A stretch of 64,000 nt of DNA, from the NCBI RefSeq assembly GCF_009730915.1, contig NC_052477.1, positions 24,942,578-25,006,577 on the forward strand, written 5' to 3'. This stretch comes from Dioscorea cayenensis subsp. rotundata (Eukaryota > Streptophyta > Magnoliopsida > Dioscoreales > Dioscoreaceae). Each line of letters begins with the position of its first letter. Within the stretch, counting starts at the first letter, position 1. The translations under genes were made by a program, and so were the position numbers. The notes under the pieces are model-generated. The model ran no database searches and had not been told where the DNA came from. It saw only the letters and a program-made list of their open reading frames with translations. Shown piece by piece: positions 12,174 through 22,600 of this stretch.

Positions 12174-12700
12174 ATGGCATCTCTGTCTCTCCATTTCCTC
12201 ATCTCTCTATTCCTCCTCCTCCTTCTCTACATCCACAAGTCGGAGCAACAGTAACAACCACTGAACCCAATCACAGTCCCTACCCACCATACCTCCGATG
12301 ACCTTTTCCAACCAAACATGCCATCTGGACTTCTTTGCCAAACTCTTCAGAGGCGTCATTGAAGCCTACGGCCAAACCCTCTACTGTGGTCGCTGCTACC
12401 CTGTCCTCACAACATGGCTCTTTGCTGCCCATGCATGCTCCGCCCTCCATCTTCACAATGGACAGGAGCAAACCCCTTCCATCAACCCCCCCCCCGACCA
12501 CCAGTGATGTCTTTCCCGTCATGCCCGACTTTGACTCTCAACACTACTTAGATGTGCTGCAGAGCTTGTTGGCCAGTCATAACATTCACTTGAGTCGGCA
12601 TAATGATGTGTTTCTGTGGCATTAGACTTTATGAGCTTGGCTCCTTGAGTTGGCTAGCGGCGTTTAATGTGTCTGGCCACCAGAATGCCAGCCAATGATG
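12174..12700 (+). pseudogene. GPI-anchored protein relic (At4g28100-like)
   Basis: The segment starts with a hydrophobic signal-peptide-like sequence (MASLSLHFLISLFLLLLLYI) that ends at an in-frame TAA at 12252-12254. A second open part (about 12,298-12,505) has CHLDFFAKLFRGVIEAYG, CGRCYPVLTTWLFAAHA and SALHLHN. After a frame change come DVFPVMPDFDSQ, LDVLQSLLASHNI, then CGIRL-like and AAFNVSGHQNAS-like pieces. The order and spacing match the cysteine-rich domain of plant uncharacterised GPI-anchored proteins of the At4g28100 type (recognised from memory of that family). Several expected cysteines are Tyr, Ser or Phe. The TAA plus at least one frameshift make it non-functional. Similarity stops about 80 bp before the copia relic, so the 3' half may have been lost at that insertion. 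Confidence 0.6.
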
Positions 12701-12782
12701 GCGCTCAAGTAGTTGGAATGGAGTTGTGGTAATGTTTCCCATGTGCTCAAGTCATTTCTGGGTTTTTAATGAATATTTTTCA

Positions 12783-13121
12783 TCAGATGAATCGGCCGTT
12801 TTCGAGTCTCTGACTCCATTGTTGATTTTGCTGTGCAAGTTTGTTTTGAAGACTTCCAAGACACTCAACCCCTCCTAAAGTGAAAATAAATCCACTTGTT
12901 GACTTTGTTTCATCTGAATCTGAAATCCAGTTAGCATCACTATACCCTTCAAGTACTGCAGGAAAACCAGAATACATTAGTCCAAAATTAATAGTTCCTT
13001 TCAAATATTTTAATATCCTGATAAGGGCAATCCAATGATCCTTATTTGGACTATGTATATATCTGCTTAATCTGCAAACTGCATAAGCAATGTCAGGACG
13101 AGTACAGTTCATCAAATACAT
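12783..13121 (-). pseudogene. copia RNase H fragment
   Basis: The reading shows [20 protein letters not shown], the typical copia connection after reverse transcriptase. [20 protein letters not shown] follows, where SDANW and the STSG run are RNase H hallmarks, and then [12 protein letters not shown]. The C-terminal part frays into a changed frame near 12,850. It is separated from the reverse transcriptase fragment by a short broken stretch. Confidence 0.8.
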
Positions 13122-13180
13122 TAAACTACCAATTACTTGTGCATATTCATTTTGAGAAACACTAACCCCTTTATTCTTCC

Positions 13181-13990
13181 TTAAATGAAAAGACTATCAT
13201 ATGGAGTTGAGACAGGTTTGCAATTAAATTGATTATATTTCTTTAATACTTTTTCAACATAATTTTCTTGTGAAAGCATTATTCCATCATCTGATTTAGA
13301 AATTTTAATTCCAAGAATAAAATGTGCTTCACCCATGTCCTTCATGTCAAATTTAGATGCAAGAAAATCCTTTGTCTCAACTGCTATTTCTAACGAAGTA
13401 CCAAAAATAAGCATGTCATCAACATATAAACAAATTATAACACCCACATTGTTAGAAAATTTGTTGTAGATACATTTATCAGATTCATTTATAAAATAAC
13501 CATTGGGAATTAAAACATGATTAAATTTTTCATGCCATTGTTTTGGTGCTTGTTTGAGCCCATATAAAGATTTCATAAGTTTGCATACCGTATGCTTGTT
13601 GTTAGGAATCACATACCCTTCGGGTTGATCCATATATATTTCTTCTTCGAGATCTCCGTTTTAAAAAGCTGTCTTAACATCCATTTGATGAATAATTAAA
13701 TTGTTAATAACAGCTAATGCAATTAAAATTCGAATGGAAGAAATTCTAGTAACAGGAGCATAAGTGTCAAACTAGTCAATGTCTTTCTTTTGAGAATATC
13801 CTTTAGCTACTAATCTAGCTTTATATTTATCAATAGACCCATTAGGTTTAAGTTTTTTCTTAAAAATCCATTTGAAACCTATAGTTTTTGAACCAGGTGT
13901 AAGGTCTACAAATTCTCAAGTATGATTAGATAAAATTGACTCTAATTCACTATTAATAGCTTCTTTCCAAATCACAGCATCAATAGAGGT
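13181..13990 (-). pseudogene. copia reverse transcriptase fragment
   Basis: The open part (13,633-13,181) has MDQPEGYVIPN, CKLMKSLYGLKQAPKQWHEK and the copia catalytic box YVDDML at about 13,412-13,428, followed by KFDMKDMGEAHFILGIKI and LSQENYVEKVLKKYN. All are diagnostic of Ty1/copia polymerases. Upstream to about 13,990, fragments of the N-terminal palm and finger region can be read in other frames with stops. Polymerase function is not possible from this copy. Confidence 0.85.
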
Positions 13991-14008
13991 GATAGCTTGA
14001 GAATAAGA

Positions 14009-14700
14009 TTAAGGATCATCCTCCACAAGAAATGTAATGAAGTCATTTCGAAAACTATGTTCTTTCCTAGTCCTTTTACTCCTTCTTAATTCAAAATCAG
14101 AAGCATCAATATTTGCTGAATCAGTATTAGGAGTAATATGAGATGAATGAGCAATGTTATCAACACATGATTTCAAAGGAAAAATATGTTTGAAAAAATC
14201 TGCATTTTTAGACTCCACAATAGTATTAGGTTCCATAATGTCACTCTTAACAACCATGAATCTATATGTAGCACTATTCAAAGCATATCCAATTAGCATA
14301 CAATCAAAAGTTTTGGGATCAATTTTCCTCTTTTTAGAATCAGGTAATAGTACTTTTGCTAAGCAACCCCAAACTTTAAGATATTTTAAACTAGGTGCAT
14401 ATTCTTTCCATAATTCAAAAGGAGTTTTACCAGTTTTCTTTAAAGGAATTCTTTTTTGAATATGACAAGCTGATAAAATGGCTTCTCCCCATAAATTATT
14501 AGGAGCGCCTAAACTAATTAACATAGCATTCATCATATCCTTAAGAGTTCTATTTTTCCTTTCAGCTATTCCATCAGAAACAGGTGAGTAAAGGGGAGTT
14601 ATCTCATGTATTATACCATGGTTTTCACAAAAGATTTTCAAAATATTATCTTCGTATTCTCCACTTCTATCTGATCTAAGTCTTTTGATTTTTTTTATTT
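14009..14700 (-). pseudogene. copia integrase C-terminal part
   Basis: This part covers the second half of the integrase core and the C-terminal domain. It has FCENHGIIHEITPLYSP and DGIAERKNRTLKDMMNAML, which contains the catalytic Glu region, then WGEAILSACHIQ, TPFELWKEYAPSLKYLKVWG and the downstream LRRSKRTRKEHSF. It is separated from the N-terminal integrase part by a T-rich, frame-disrupted stretch around 14,640-14,780. Confidence 0.8.
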
Positions 14701-14783
14701 AGTTGATTCTCAACTTCATTTTTATATTTTATAAATATTTCACATGCTTCATCCTTTGATCTAAGCAAGTATAAAACAGTATA

Positions 14784-15476
14784 TCAAGAGTAATCATCAA
14801 CAAAAGTAATATAATATTTCTTTCCTCCTCTAGTCATTGAATGTTTTAAATCACCTAAATCAGAATGAATTAAACCTAGTAATTCAGATTCCCTTTCAAT
14901 AGTCTTACAACCTTTGTTGGTAGATTTAGATTCTACACAAATATCACATTTGGCAATTTTATTGGAATCTGTCATGTTATAAATCAAGCCTAGTTCTTTC
15001 ATTTTCTTGATGTATGAAAAATTCACATGTCCTAATCTAACATGCAATAAATCAATTGAATTCACCATGTAAGCAGAAGAGGATGCTTTATTTCCATTGT
15101 TAACATTGAGTACATTGAGAATAAATAAACCTTGACTACAATACCCCTTCCCAATGAAAATTCCATTCTTAGACATTATTAATTTATCTGACTCAAAGGC
15201 AACTTTTATTCCAGCCTTTTCAAGCAGTGAGACAGATACTAAATTAGAATGAAGATCAGGGGCATGCAACACATCATTCTGAAATAAAGTTTTTCCTGAT
15301 GTAAGTTTTATAAGTACCTTCCCTTTTTCAAGAACCGGAGAAGGAGATGAATCTCCCATGAATACTTGTTCTTCACCTTTGGCTAAAGGAATGTAGGATT
15401 GGAAAGCATTCCTATCTGCAGAAACATGTCTCGTGGCTCCAGAATCTACAATCCAGTCTTTTGTATCCGCTACCAT
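14784..15476 (-). pseudogene. copia protease and integrase N-terminal part
   Basis: DWIVDSGATRHVSADRNAF contains the aspartic protease motif DSGAT. The GAG-pre-integrase segment follows, with LLHVRLGHVNFSYIKKMKEL and the CDICVESK part of the HHCC zinc-binding domain. The start of the integrase core reads GLIHSDLGDLKHSMTRGG and KKYYITFVDDYS, which hold the first two catalytic aspartates. The first of these usually lies in HTDLxGP; here it is HSDLGDL. Confidence 0.85.
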
Positions 15477-15821
15477 AAGTGCTTGAGAAACAACAATTAC
15501 TATGACATCATCATTACCTCCTTCCGTTATGTTGACTTTAGCAATTGTCTCCTTTAGTTCTTTCTTGTAGTGACATTGAGATGCATAATGCCCTGGTTTG
15601 CCATAAACATAACACGCACCTTTTCTTTTTGTTTGAAAATTCTGATTAAATTTGAAGCCATCCTTCTTATGTTCGTTGAATCTTTGTGCAAAGCCTTTGA
15701 ATTTATTTCTGGTTCCTTTGACTTTCTTGGAATTCCTGTTGGAATTCTGTCTTTTGTTTGATCCTACTTCAATAAGATTCGCCTTGGATGAGAATTCTTT
15801 GATCTTGTCTGCATTATCCCT

Positions 15822-16440
15822 TTAACGGTTCTTCTCTTCAATTCGGATATGTACAATGATGTCTTCAAGAGTCATGAGTTTCCTTTTATGCTTCAAGTTG
15901 TTTTTGTAGTGTTTCCAAGATTCGGGTAGACGTTCAATGAGGAAGCCGGCAATGAATGCATCAGGTAAGATGATTTCTTCATTTTTCAGATCATTGACCA
16001 AAACATGATAATCATGAATTTGGGAAGATACATCCTTCTCTTCAGTCATTTGGAAATCAGAGAAATCCCCTATTGCATATTTTTGATTCCCGGCATCTTC
16101 AACTACGTATTTCTTATGCAATGAATCCCAGATTTCTTTTGCTATCTTGAGATCGCAGTAGATGTCATACAGTTCATTTGAGAGTGTGTTGAGGATGGTA
16201 TGATAACAGATCTTGTTTCCTTTCTCCCAAATTGGCAAGGTTTCCGCATAAACTTCTGATGTTGGGTCCGGCCTTGCTTCAGTCAGAATATGTACGAGGT
16301 TGAACATGTCTAGCGCTGAGAACACCTTCTGTTGCCATCATTTGAAGAATGTGCCAGTGAATTGATCAATCTTTGAGACGTCAGGAAGTAACTTAGCGGT
16401 GGTCATCACGTTCTCCATGAATTTGTCCTTAAGATTGTTG
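15822..16440 (-). pseudogene. copia gag (UBN2-type) fragment
   Basis: The minus-strand reading begins around 16,435 with MENVMTTAKLLPDVSKIDQF and, after an in-frame stop near 16,340, continues with MFSALDMFNLVHIL. The UBN2 family signature follows: AKEIWDSLHKKY, SQIHDYHVLVNDL, AFIAGFLIERLPESWKHYKN and LEDIIVHIRIEE. A degraded zinc knuckle (GKPGHYASQC, first Cys pair damaged) lies further on near 15,600, and ends of the capsid-like protein run into it through stops. Confidence 0.8.
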
Positions 16441-16737
16441 AAAAATCTGATTTGTCATTGGCGAAAGACGAAGAACCACGACCGGAACTGAAAAGCCATT
16501 CACGACAAAAAGGCGCAAAAAATTAAATATGATGAAAGGGGCAAAAAGGTAAAAAAATCTATTGCGTGACTGCACACCCAATAAATCTGGTGCATTCATG
16601 TTCGCATCATGCGCCTACGTGAGTTCAGAATTTCTAAGCTAATTTTTGGATCCAAACCCTGAAATTTGCACCCCCCTGTGTCTGCGCGTAAGAGAGCATA
16701 ACCACTAAAGTAAAGTTAATGGATAATGAATAGTATT

Positions 16738-16746
16738 ATATATAAA
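16738..16746 (+). promoter_or_regulatory. TATA box of the CRK pseudogene
   Basis: TATATAAAG lies about 140 bp before the CRK start codon. The same word, with the same downstream words (GGGTGAAG, AATGCGGTACTAAACT, TTTTGAAAC), is kept in the promoter copy at about 60,030-60,145. This supports it as a true core promoter element rather than chance AT-rich sequence. Confidence 0.45.
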
Positions 16747-16882
16747 GTGGGTGAAGTTCTTGTAGCTAGGCAATGCGGTACTAAACTTTGGTCGGAATAT
16801 TTTGAAACAAATATGGCCCTAAAGTATATGGGCCCTCTAACAATGTATTCATGCTTTTCACATCAAAAAGCCAACCAAAAAA

Positions 16883-18003
16883 ATGGTTCTTCTTCTTCCC
16901 AACAAATCCTTAAGCTTCGCCATCTTGTGTCTCCTCCTTGTTCACCATGTCAACACCGGAATCCTGAGTTTCTCTAAAATCACAACCAACTGCACCGGCG
17001 GCAACTACATAGACAGCAGCATCTTCTCCACCAACCTCAACTCCCTCCTCTCCACTTTCAATTCCAAGTCCTCATACTCCAACTATACATATCAAACCTC
17101 AGGGACTGTCTATGGCCTCTTCTTCTACACTGGTGACCTCTCACAAGACAACTGCCAGGCCTGCATCCAATCAGCCATTAAAAACATCTCTGAGAAATGC
17201 CCAAGCTCAAAACAAGCCATCATATGGTATGACTACTGCGAACTACGTTACTTTGACACCAACTTCTTTGGATTCCCAGATACCAATGGCTTCCCCATGA
17301 TCAATCCTTATGAGAACACCAGTTCATCAAGGCCAATTGAGGTGATGTCCCAGTTGGTCAAAGAGGCCCCATCCCAACAACCCGTTATGTTCTCTTACAG
17401 AGGATTCCCCCCTGAAAGCTTGTATGCTCTGGCACAGTGTTCATCATACTTAACCACAGAAGGATGCAGTTGTTGCTTGACTACTATCTTGGCAAACATT
17501 AAAGCTTGTTGTACAATGAGAAAGGGATGGAGATATCTGGCTACTAGCTGTTGGATACGGTATGAAGCCACTTCTTTTCTTCAGAACCTTCAGGGAACAT
17601 ATATAGAGCTCACTTAGAGCTCTTGCCCCTACAAAAGCACCCATCATAATGACCTGAATCTCAACAAGATTCTCTCTGATTTGATGACAACCACTCCGTT
17701 GAAGGGTGGGTTCTATAACACTAGTGACGGGGAGACAATGAACAAGCTCTATGGCTTAGCACTATGCCAAGGAGATCTAGCTCCACAAGGGGAATTTTGC
17801 AAGATCTGTCTACATAATGCAAGAAATAGCATTCTAGAAGATTACACAAACAAGACACAAGCCATTGAATGGTATGAGAGCTGTTTTATTAAGTACTCCA
17901 ACCAGAGTTTCTTTGGGGTTGTGAATATTGTTGGAAGGACAATGTGTGGAACTGAACAAAGCAACCGGATTGCTGCCAATATCACCACCGGAATGGTATA
18001 GGG
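16883..18003 (+). pseudogene. CRK pseudogene, exon 1: signal peptide and DUF26 domains 1-3
   Basis: This is the 5' part of a cysteine-rich receptor-like kinase, a plasma-membrane kinase class with extracellular DUF26/Gnk2 domains. A signal peptide (SLSFAILCLLLVHHVNTG) precedes domain 1, where CX8CX2C reads YTGDLSQDNCQACI with the first Cys replaced by Tyr. Domain 2 has CSSYLTTEGCSCCL, and domain 3 has CQGDLAPQGEFCKIC. An in-frame TAG at 17,615-17,617, just after domain 2, ends translation, yet the same frame stays open for another ~385 bases. This points to a fairly recent nonsense change. The reading stops where the hAT element is inserted. Its closest relative in the window is the intact four-domain gene at 51.6 kb. 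Further exons at 19.3, 28.6-30.1 and 36.0 kb complete the gene. Confidence 0.9.
17996..18003. repeat. left target duplication of hAT insertion
   Basis: GTATAGGG directly precedes the left inverted repeat. The partner GTACAGGA at 19,341-19,348 matches at 6 of 8 positions. Eight-base duplications are characteristic of hAT elements. Confidence 0.6.
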
Positions 18004-19340
18004 TAGAGAGGGGCACGGGCTGGGTTCGGGACCCAGCCCGGTACTCCTCACAAACCGGCGAGCCATGCCAGAACCCGCCAGTTTACGGGCCGGCCCGCTA
18101 TTTTTTAAAATTTTACTATAAAATTAATTTAAAGTAAAAAATCTAATAATGTAACAATCAAGAAAACTTATATAAGTATCTAATCCACTACTCTATATTT
18201 ATGATTTATTTTAAACAAAATATATATATATATATATATAATTACAAATTAAGGTTTTTTTTAATTATCTTAAAACAAAAATATAATTGTTAACCGATTA
18301 AAAATTTTGAGGCAACTCAAAATAATTTTAAAATAACTTTAAAAAAAAAAAGAGGACGGAGGGATTGTACTTAATTCATTTCTCTATCGAATTAAGTTGT
18401 TAAAATATCTTTATGAGTATAATAATAATTAAAACTTATATAATTCTTTTACTTTAATTCATAGTTGCCACTTGCTAACTATTCATTGCTATTCAGGTAT
18501 GTCTCCACCTTAGCTTAATTATCAAACTTTACAGGATAATATTATGCTAAACATATTGTTAGTGCAAAACAATAATAAAAAAATACTAACTTCAAAATTT
18601 TCCTTTTTTTATTAAACTTAAGCATATTTAGATTCATCCGTTAAAATTTATGATTTAATGTTTAGTTGTGACAATTGATAACTTGCTATTTTAAATACAT
18701 TTTCATTTGTATTTAATATTTACAATAATTAAATCACACAAAAATTCAATTTTTACAGTGTGATGGTTGCATGTTTATGAACTAGTTGTACCTATTAACT
18801 TTTTTTCATTTAATACTTGTGACAATCAAAACACAAATATATATATATATATATATATAACTATTCATTTTTATTGCTTTCCCACCATTCAAAAATTCAA
18901 ATGGGTTTAATTTACGTTCATGTTGATGTTATTAATGAATTGGAAGTTGACATTCAACTATATTTATTTATATATATTTATTCCTAATATTATACAAAAG
19001 TTAGTGTAGCCCAAGTTGTTAGGTGTTTTCTTTTTTTTAAAAAGGTCTTGGGATCCAAACCCATAGCATGCATAAATAAGCATGATCTTTTTAAAAAAAA
19101 TTAATATAAAACTAAAAAAAAAAAGTGCAACCCGCCAAGTTGGACTGCCAACCCGGCAGGTTGATGAACCCGTTGACCGTCGGGTCAACCCAGCCGGGAT
19201 CCTGAGTTGAGAAAAGGATAACCCGTAACCGGGCCCACTATAGTGCGGGCCGGTTACAGGTTTCCGGCCCGCCCCGCTAGGTCACTTGAACCGGCGGGTT
19301 TCAACGGGCCGGGCCAACAATCGGCCCATGCCCCCCTATA
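18004..19340. mobile_element. nonautonomous hAT-like element (1,337 bp) inside the CRK
   Basis: The left end reads TAGAGAGGGGCACGGGC and the complement of the right end TATAGGGGGGCATGGGC, matching at 14 of 17. Both arms are GC-rich with GGGCCGG and CCCGGC words over ~100-200 bp, and the 1-kb core is AT-rich with (AT)n tracts at about 18,219-18,240 and 18,838-18,859. No transposase-like reading exists, so it would need one supplied in trans. It interrupts the third-to-fourth DUF26 linker of the CRK: coding similarity ends at 17,995 and resumes at 19,341. Confidence 0.75.
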
Positions 19341-19397
19341 GTACAGGACTCATTCATGATGTAGTTAATAGTCCAACATTTTTAGGAGTCGGAAAGG
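19341..19397 (+). pseudogene. CRK pseudogene, short DUF26 fragment between two transposons
   Basis: The reading TGLIHDVVNSPTFLGVGKV aligns with RSLINDAVKNKKFVSAGKV of the intact paralogue at 51.6 kb, so this is the start of the fourth DUF26 domain. It is one base out of frame with the part left of the hAT element. It ends at GGAAAG followed by GTAATG, either a splice donor or the edge of an old insertion. The matching continuation starts at 28,614 after ATAACAG. Confidence 0.8.
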
Positions 19398-19412
19398 TAA
19401 TGTGCATATATA

Positions 19413-19421
19413 TTTTAGATA
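19413..19421. repeat. left 9-bp target duplication of the 9.1-kb element
   Basis: TTTTAGATA, repeated perfectly at 28,548-28,556. Nine-base duplications are the hallmark of Mutator-like elements. Confidence 0.85.
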
Positions 19422-19689
19422 GGGAAAATTACTATTTACCCCTACACTATTTAAAATTTCCCAAACAACCCCTGCAAGTTATGAATACCACGGACAACCC
19501 TTCCTTTATCATTTTACTTCCTTTTTACCCCTTGTAGGTCACTTAGACTGGGTCCATGCTGAGAAATTCCATCATTGCCCTTAAAAATAGTGGGAAAAAA
19601 CCGTCCAATCACATCATGTCTAACATTTTTTACATTTCTTTTTTATTTTCTGAAACAAACTTTGGAAGACTTTTATCCTTGTCCTGTCC

Positions 19690-22600
19690 CTGTTTCAGTT
19701 TAAAATTATACAGTTTTTTGTTTAAACATAAATGTTTCCGTTTAAAATTATATAGTTTTTTGTTTAAACATAAATGTTTCCGTTTAAAATTATCAAGTTT
19801 CTGTTTAAATATATCCAGTTTAAGTTTAAACAGAAATGATTTAGTAGGTATTCGGATTCTACTAGCGTATCCGTCCACCCTCAGGGCCACCCTGACGGTT
19901 TAGTAGGCCTTCTTTACTCGTTAGATCATTTTGAAGTTTTCTCATTGCATGTCAGACAACGTTTTGTAGGCTCTAACCATTTAAAAAACTCACTTCACTA
20001 CCACGAGTGCGGACACAATAGTAGATCTTGCAAAAAAACTATCGAAAACTAAGCATAAATGATAACTTATATTCGTTACATATGTTTGCCACAACCTATC
20101 GCATATTATTGTACATTTTGCTCGTTATTTATGAAAATCATTTTCATAAACAAACGCAAATTCAAAAATGAAACAATGATATTTAAACATAAGCATAGTT
20201 GTATAAGTTAATTATTGATTAATTATCCCAGTTTCCGCTTAAAACTTGTGTTTTTTCTCAACTATTATTGTCATGTCCTTGTTTCCGTTTAAAATTATAC
20301 ATTTTTTTGTTTAAACATAAATGTTACCATTTAAAATTATCAAGTCTCTGTTTAAAATGTTATGTCTCTGTTTAAATATATCCAGTTTCAATTTAAACAG
20401 GAATGATTTTAGTAGGTATTCGGATTCTACGAGCGTATCCGTCCACCCTCAGGGCCACCCTGACGGTTTAGTAGGCCTTCTTTACTCGTTAGATCATTTT
20501 GAAGTTTTGTCATTGCATGTCGGACAACGTTTTGTAGGCTCTAACCATTTAAAACACTCACTTCACTACCACGAGTGCGGACACAATCGTAAATCTTGCA
20601 AAGAAACTATCGCCAACTAAGCATAAATGATAACTCATGTTCGTTACATATGTTTGCCACAACCTATCGCATATTATTGTACATTTTGTTCGTTATTTAT
20701 AAAAATCGTTTTCATAAACAAACGCAAATTTAAAAATGAAACAATGATATTTAAACATAAACATAGTTGTATAAGTTAATTATTGATTAATTATCCCAGT
20801 TTCCGCTTAAAACTTATGTTTTTTCTCAACTATTATTGTCATGTCCTTGTTTCCGTTTAAAATTATACATTTTTTTATTTAAGCATAAATGTTTCCGTTT
20901 AAATTTATCAAGTCTCTGTTTAAAATATTATGTCTCTGTTTAAATATAATTTAAAAATAAAATAATGATATTTAAACATAAACATAGTTGTATAAGTTAA
21001 TTATTGATTAATTATCCCAGTTTCCGCTTAAAACTTATGTTTTTTCTTAAGTATTATTGTCATGTCCTTGTTTCCGTTTAAATTTATCAAGTCTCTGTTT
21101 AAAATATTATGTCTCTGTTTAAATATGTTTAGTTTCAATTTAAACAGGAATGATTTTAGTAGGTATTCGGATTCTACGAGCGTATCCGTCCACCCTCAGG
21201 GCCACCCTGACGGTTTAGTAGGCCTTCTTTACTCGTTAGATCATTTTGAAGTTTTGTCATTGCATGTCGGTCAACGTTTTGTAGGCTCTAACCATTTAAA
21301 AAACTCACTTCACTACCACGAGTGCGGACACAATCGTAGATCTTGCAAAAAAACTATCGCCAACTAAGCATAAATGATAACTTATATTCGTTACATATGT
21401 TTGCCACAACCTATCGCATATTATTGTACATTTTGCTCGTTATTTATGAAAATCATTTTCATAAACAAACGCAAATTTAAAAATAAAACAATGATATTTA
21501 AACAAAAGCATAGTTGTATAAGTTAATTATTGATTAATTATCCCAGTTTCCGCTTAAAACTTGTGTTTTTTCTCAACTATTATTGTCATGTCCATGTTTC
21601 CGTTTAAAATTATACAGTTTTTTGTTTAAACATAAATGTTTCCGTTTAAAATTATCAAGTCTCTGTTTAAAATGTTATGTCTCTATTTAAATATATCCAG
21701 TTTCAATTTCAACAAAAATGATTTTAGTAGGTATTCGGATTCTACGAGAGTATCCGTCCACCCTCAGGGCCACCCTGACGGTTTAGTAGGCTTTCCTTAT
21801 TCGTTAGATCATTTTGAAGTTTTGTCATTGCATATCGGACAACGTTTTGTAGGCGCTAACCATTTAAAAAACTCACTTCACTACCACGAGTGCTGACACA
21901 ATCGTAAATCTTGCAAAGAAACTATCGCCAACTAAGCATAAATGATAACTCATGTTCGTTACATATGTTTGTCACAACCTATCGCATATTATTGTACATT
22001 TTGCTCATTATTTATAAAAATCGTTTTCATAAACGAACGCAAATTTAAAAATGAAACAATGATATTTAAACATAAACTAGTTGTACAAGTTAATTATTGA
22101 TTAATTATCCCAGTTTCCGCTTAAAACTTATGTTTTTCCTTAAGTATTATTGTCATGTCCTTGTTTCCGTTTAAAATTATACATTTTTTTATTTAAGCAT
22201 AAATGTTTCCGTTTAAATTTATCAAGTCTCTGTTTAAAATATTATCTCTCTGTTTAAATATATCTAGTTTCAATTTAAACAGGAATGATTTTAGTAGGTA
22301 TTCGGATTCTACGAGCGTATCCGTCCACCCTCAGGGCCACCCTGACGGTTTAGTAGGCCTTCTTTACTCGTTAGATCATTTTGAAGTTTTGTCATTGCAT
22401 GTCGGACAACGTTTTGTAAGCTCTAACCATTTGAAAAACTCACTTCACTACCACGAGTGCGGACACAATCGTAGATCTTGCAAAGAAACTATCGCCAACA
22501 AGCATAAATGATAACTTATATTCGTTACATATGTTTGCCACAACCTATCGCATATTATTGTACATTTTGCTCGTTATTTATGAAAATCATTTTCGAAAAC

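Larger units (their letters stand above)
12780..16440 (-). mobile_element. Ty1/copia retrotransposon relic, no LTRs seen
   Basis: In minus orientation the order is gag (16.44-15.82 kb), zinc knuckle (about 15.6 kb), protease and integrase (15.48-14.0 kb), reverse transcriptase (13.9-13.18 kb) and RNase H (13.12-12.78 kb). Integrase before reverse transcriptase defines copia. Stops and frameshifts interrupt every domain. I searched both flanks for paired LTRs, a TG...CA pair, a tRNA-Met primer site and a target duplication and found none. It is therefore either a truncated copy or one whose LTRs are too degraded to read. The right end lies about 300 bp from the CRK promoter. Confidence 0.85.

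Noticed and set aside
12780..16440. Search for LTRs, a primer-binding site and target duplication around the copia relic
   Set aside because: No TG...CA pair, no repeated flank and no tRNA-Met complement could be found by eye, so no LTR was annotated.
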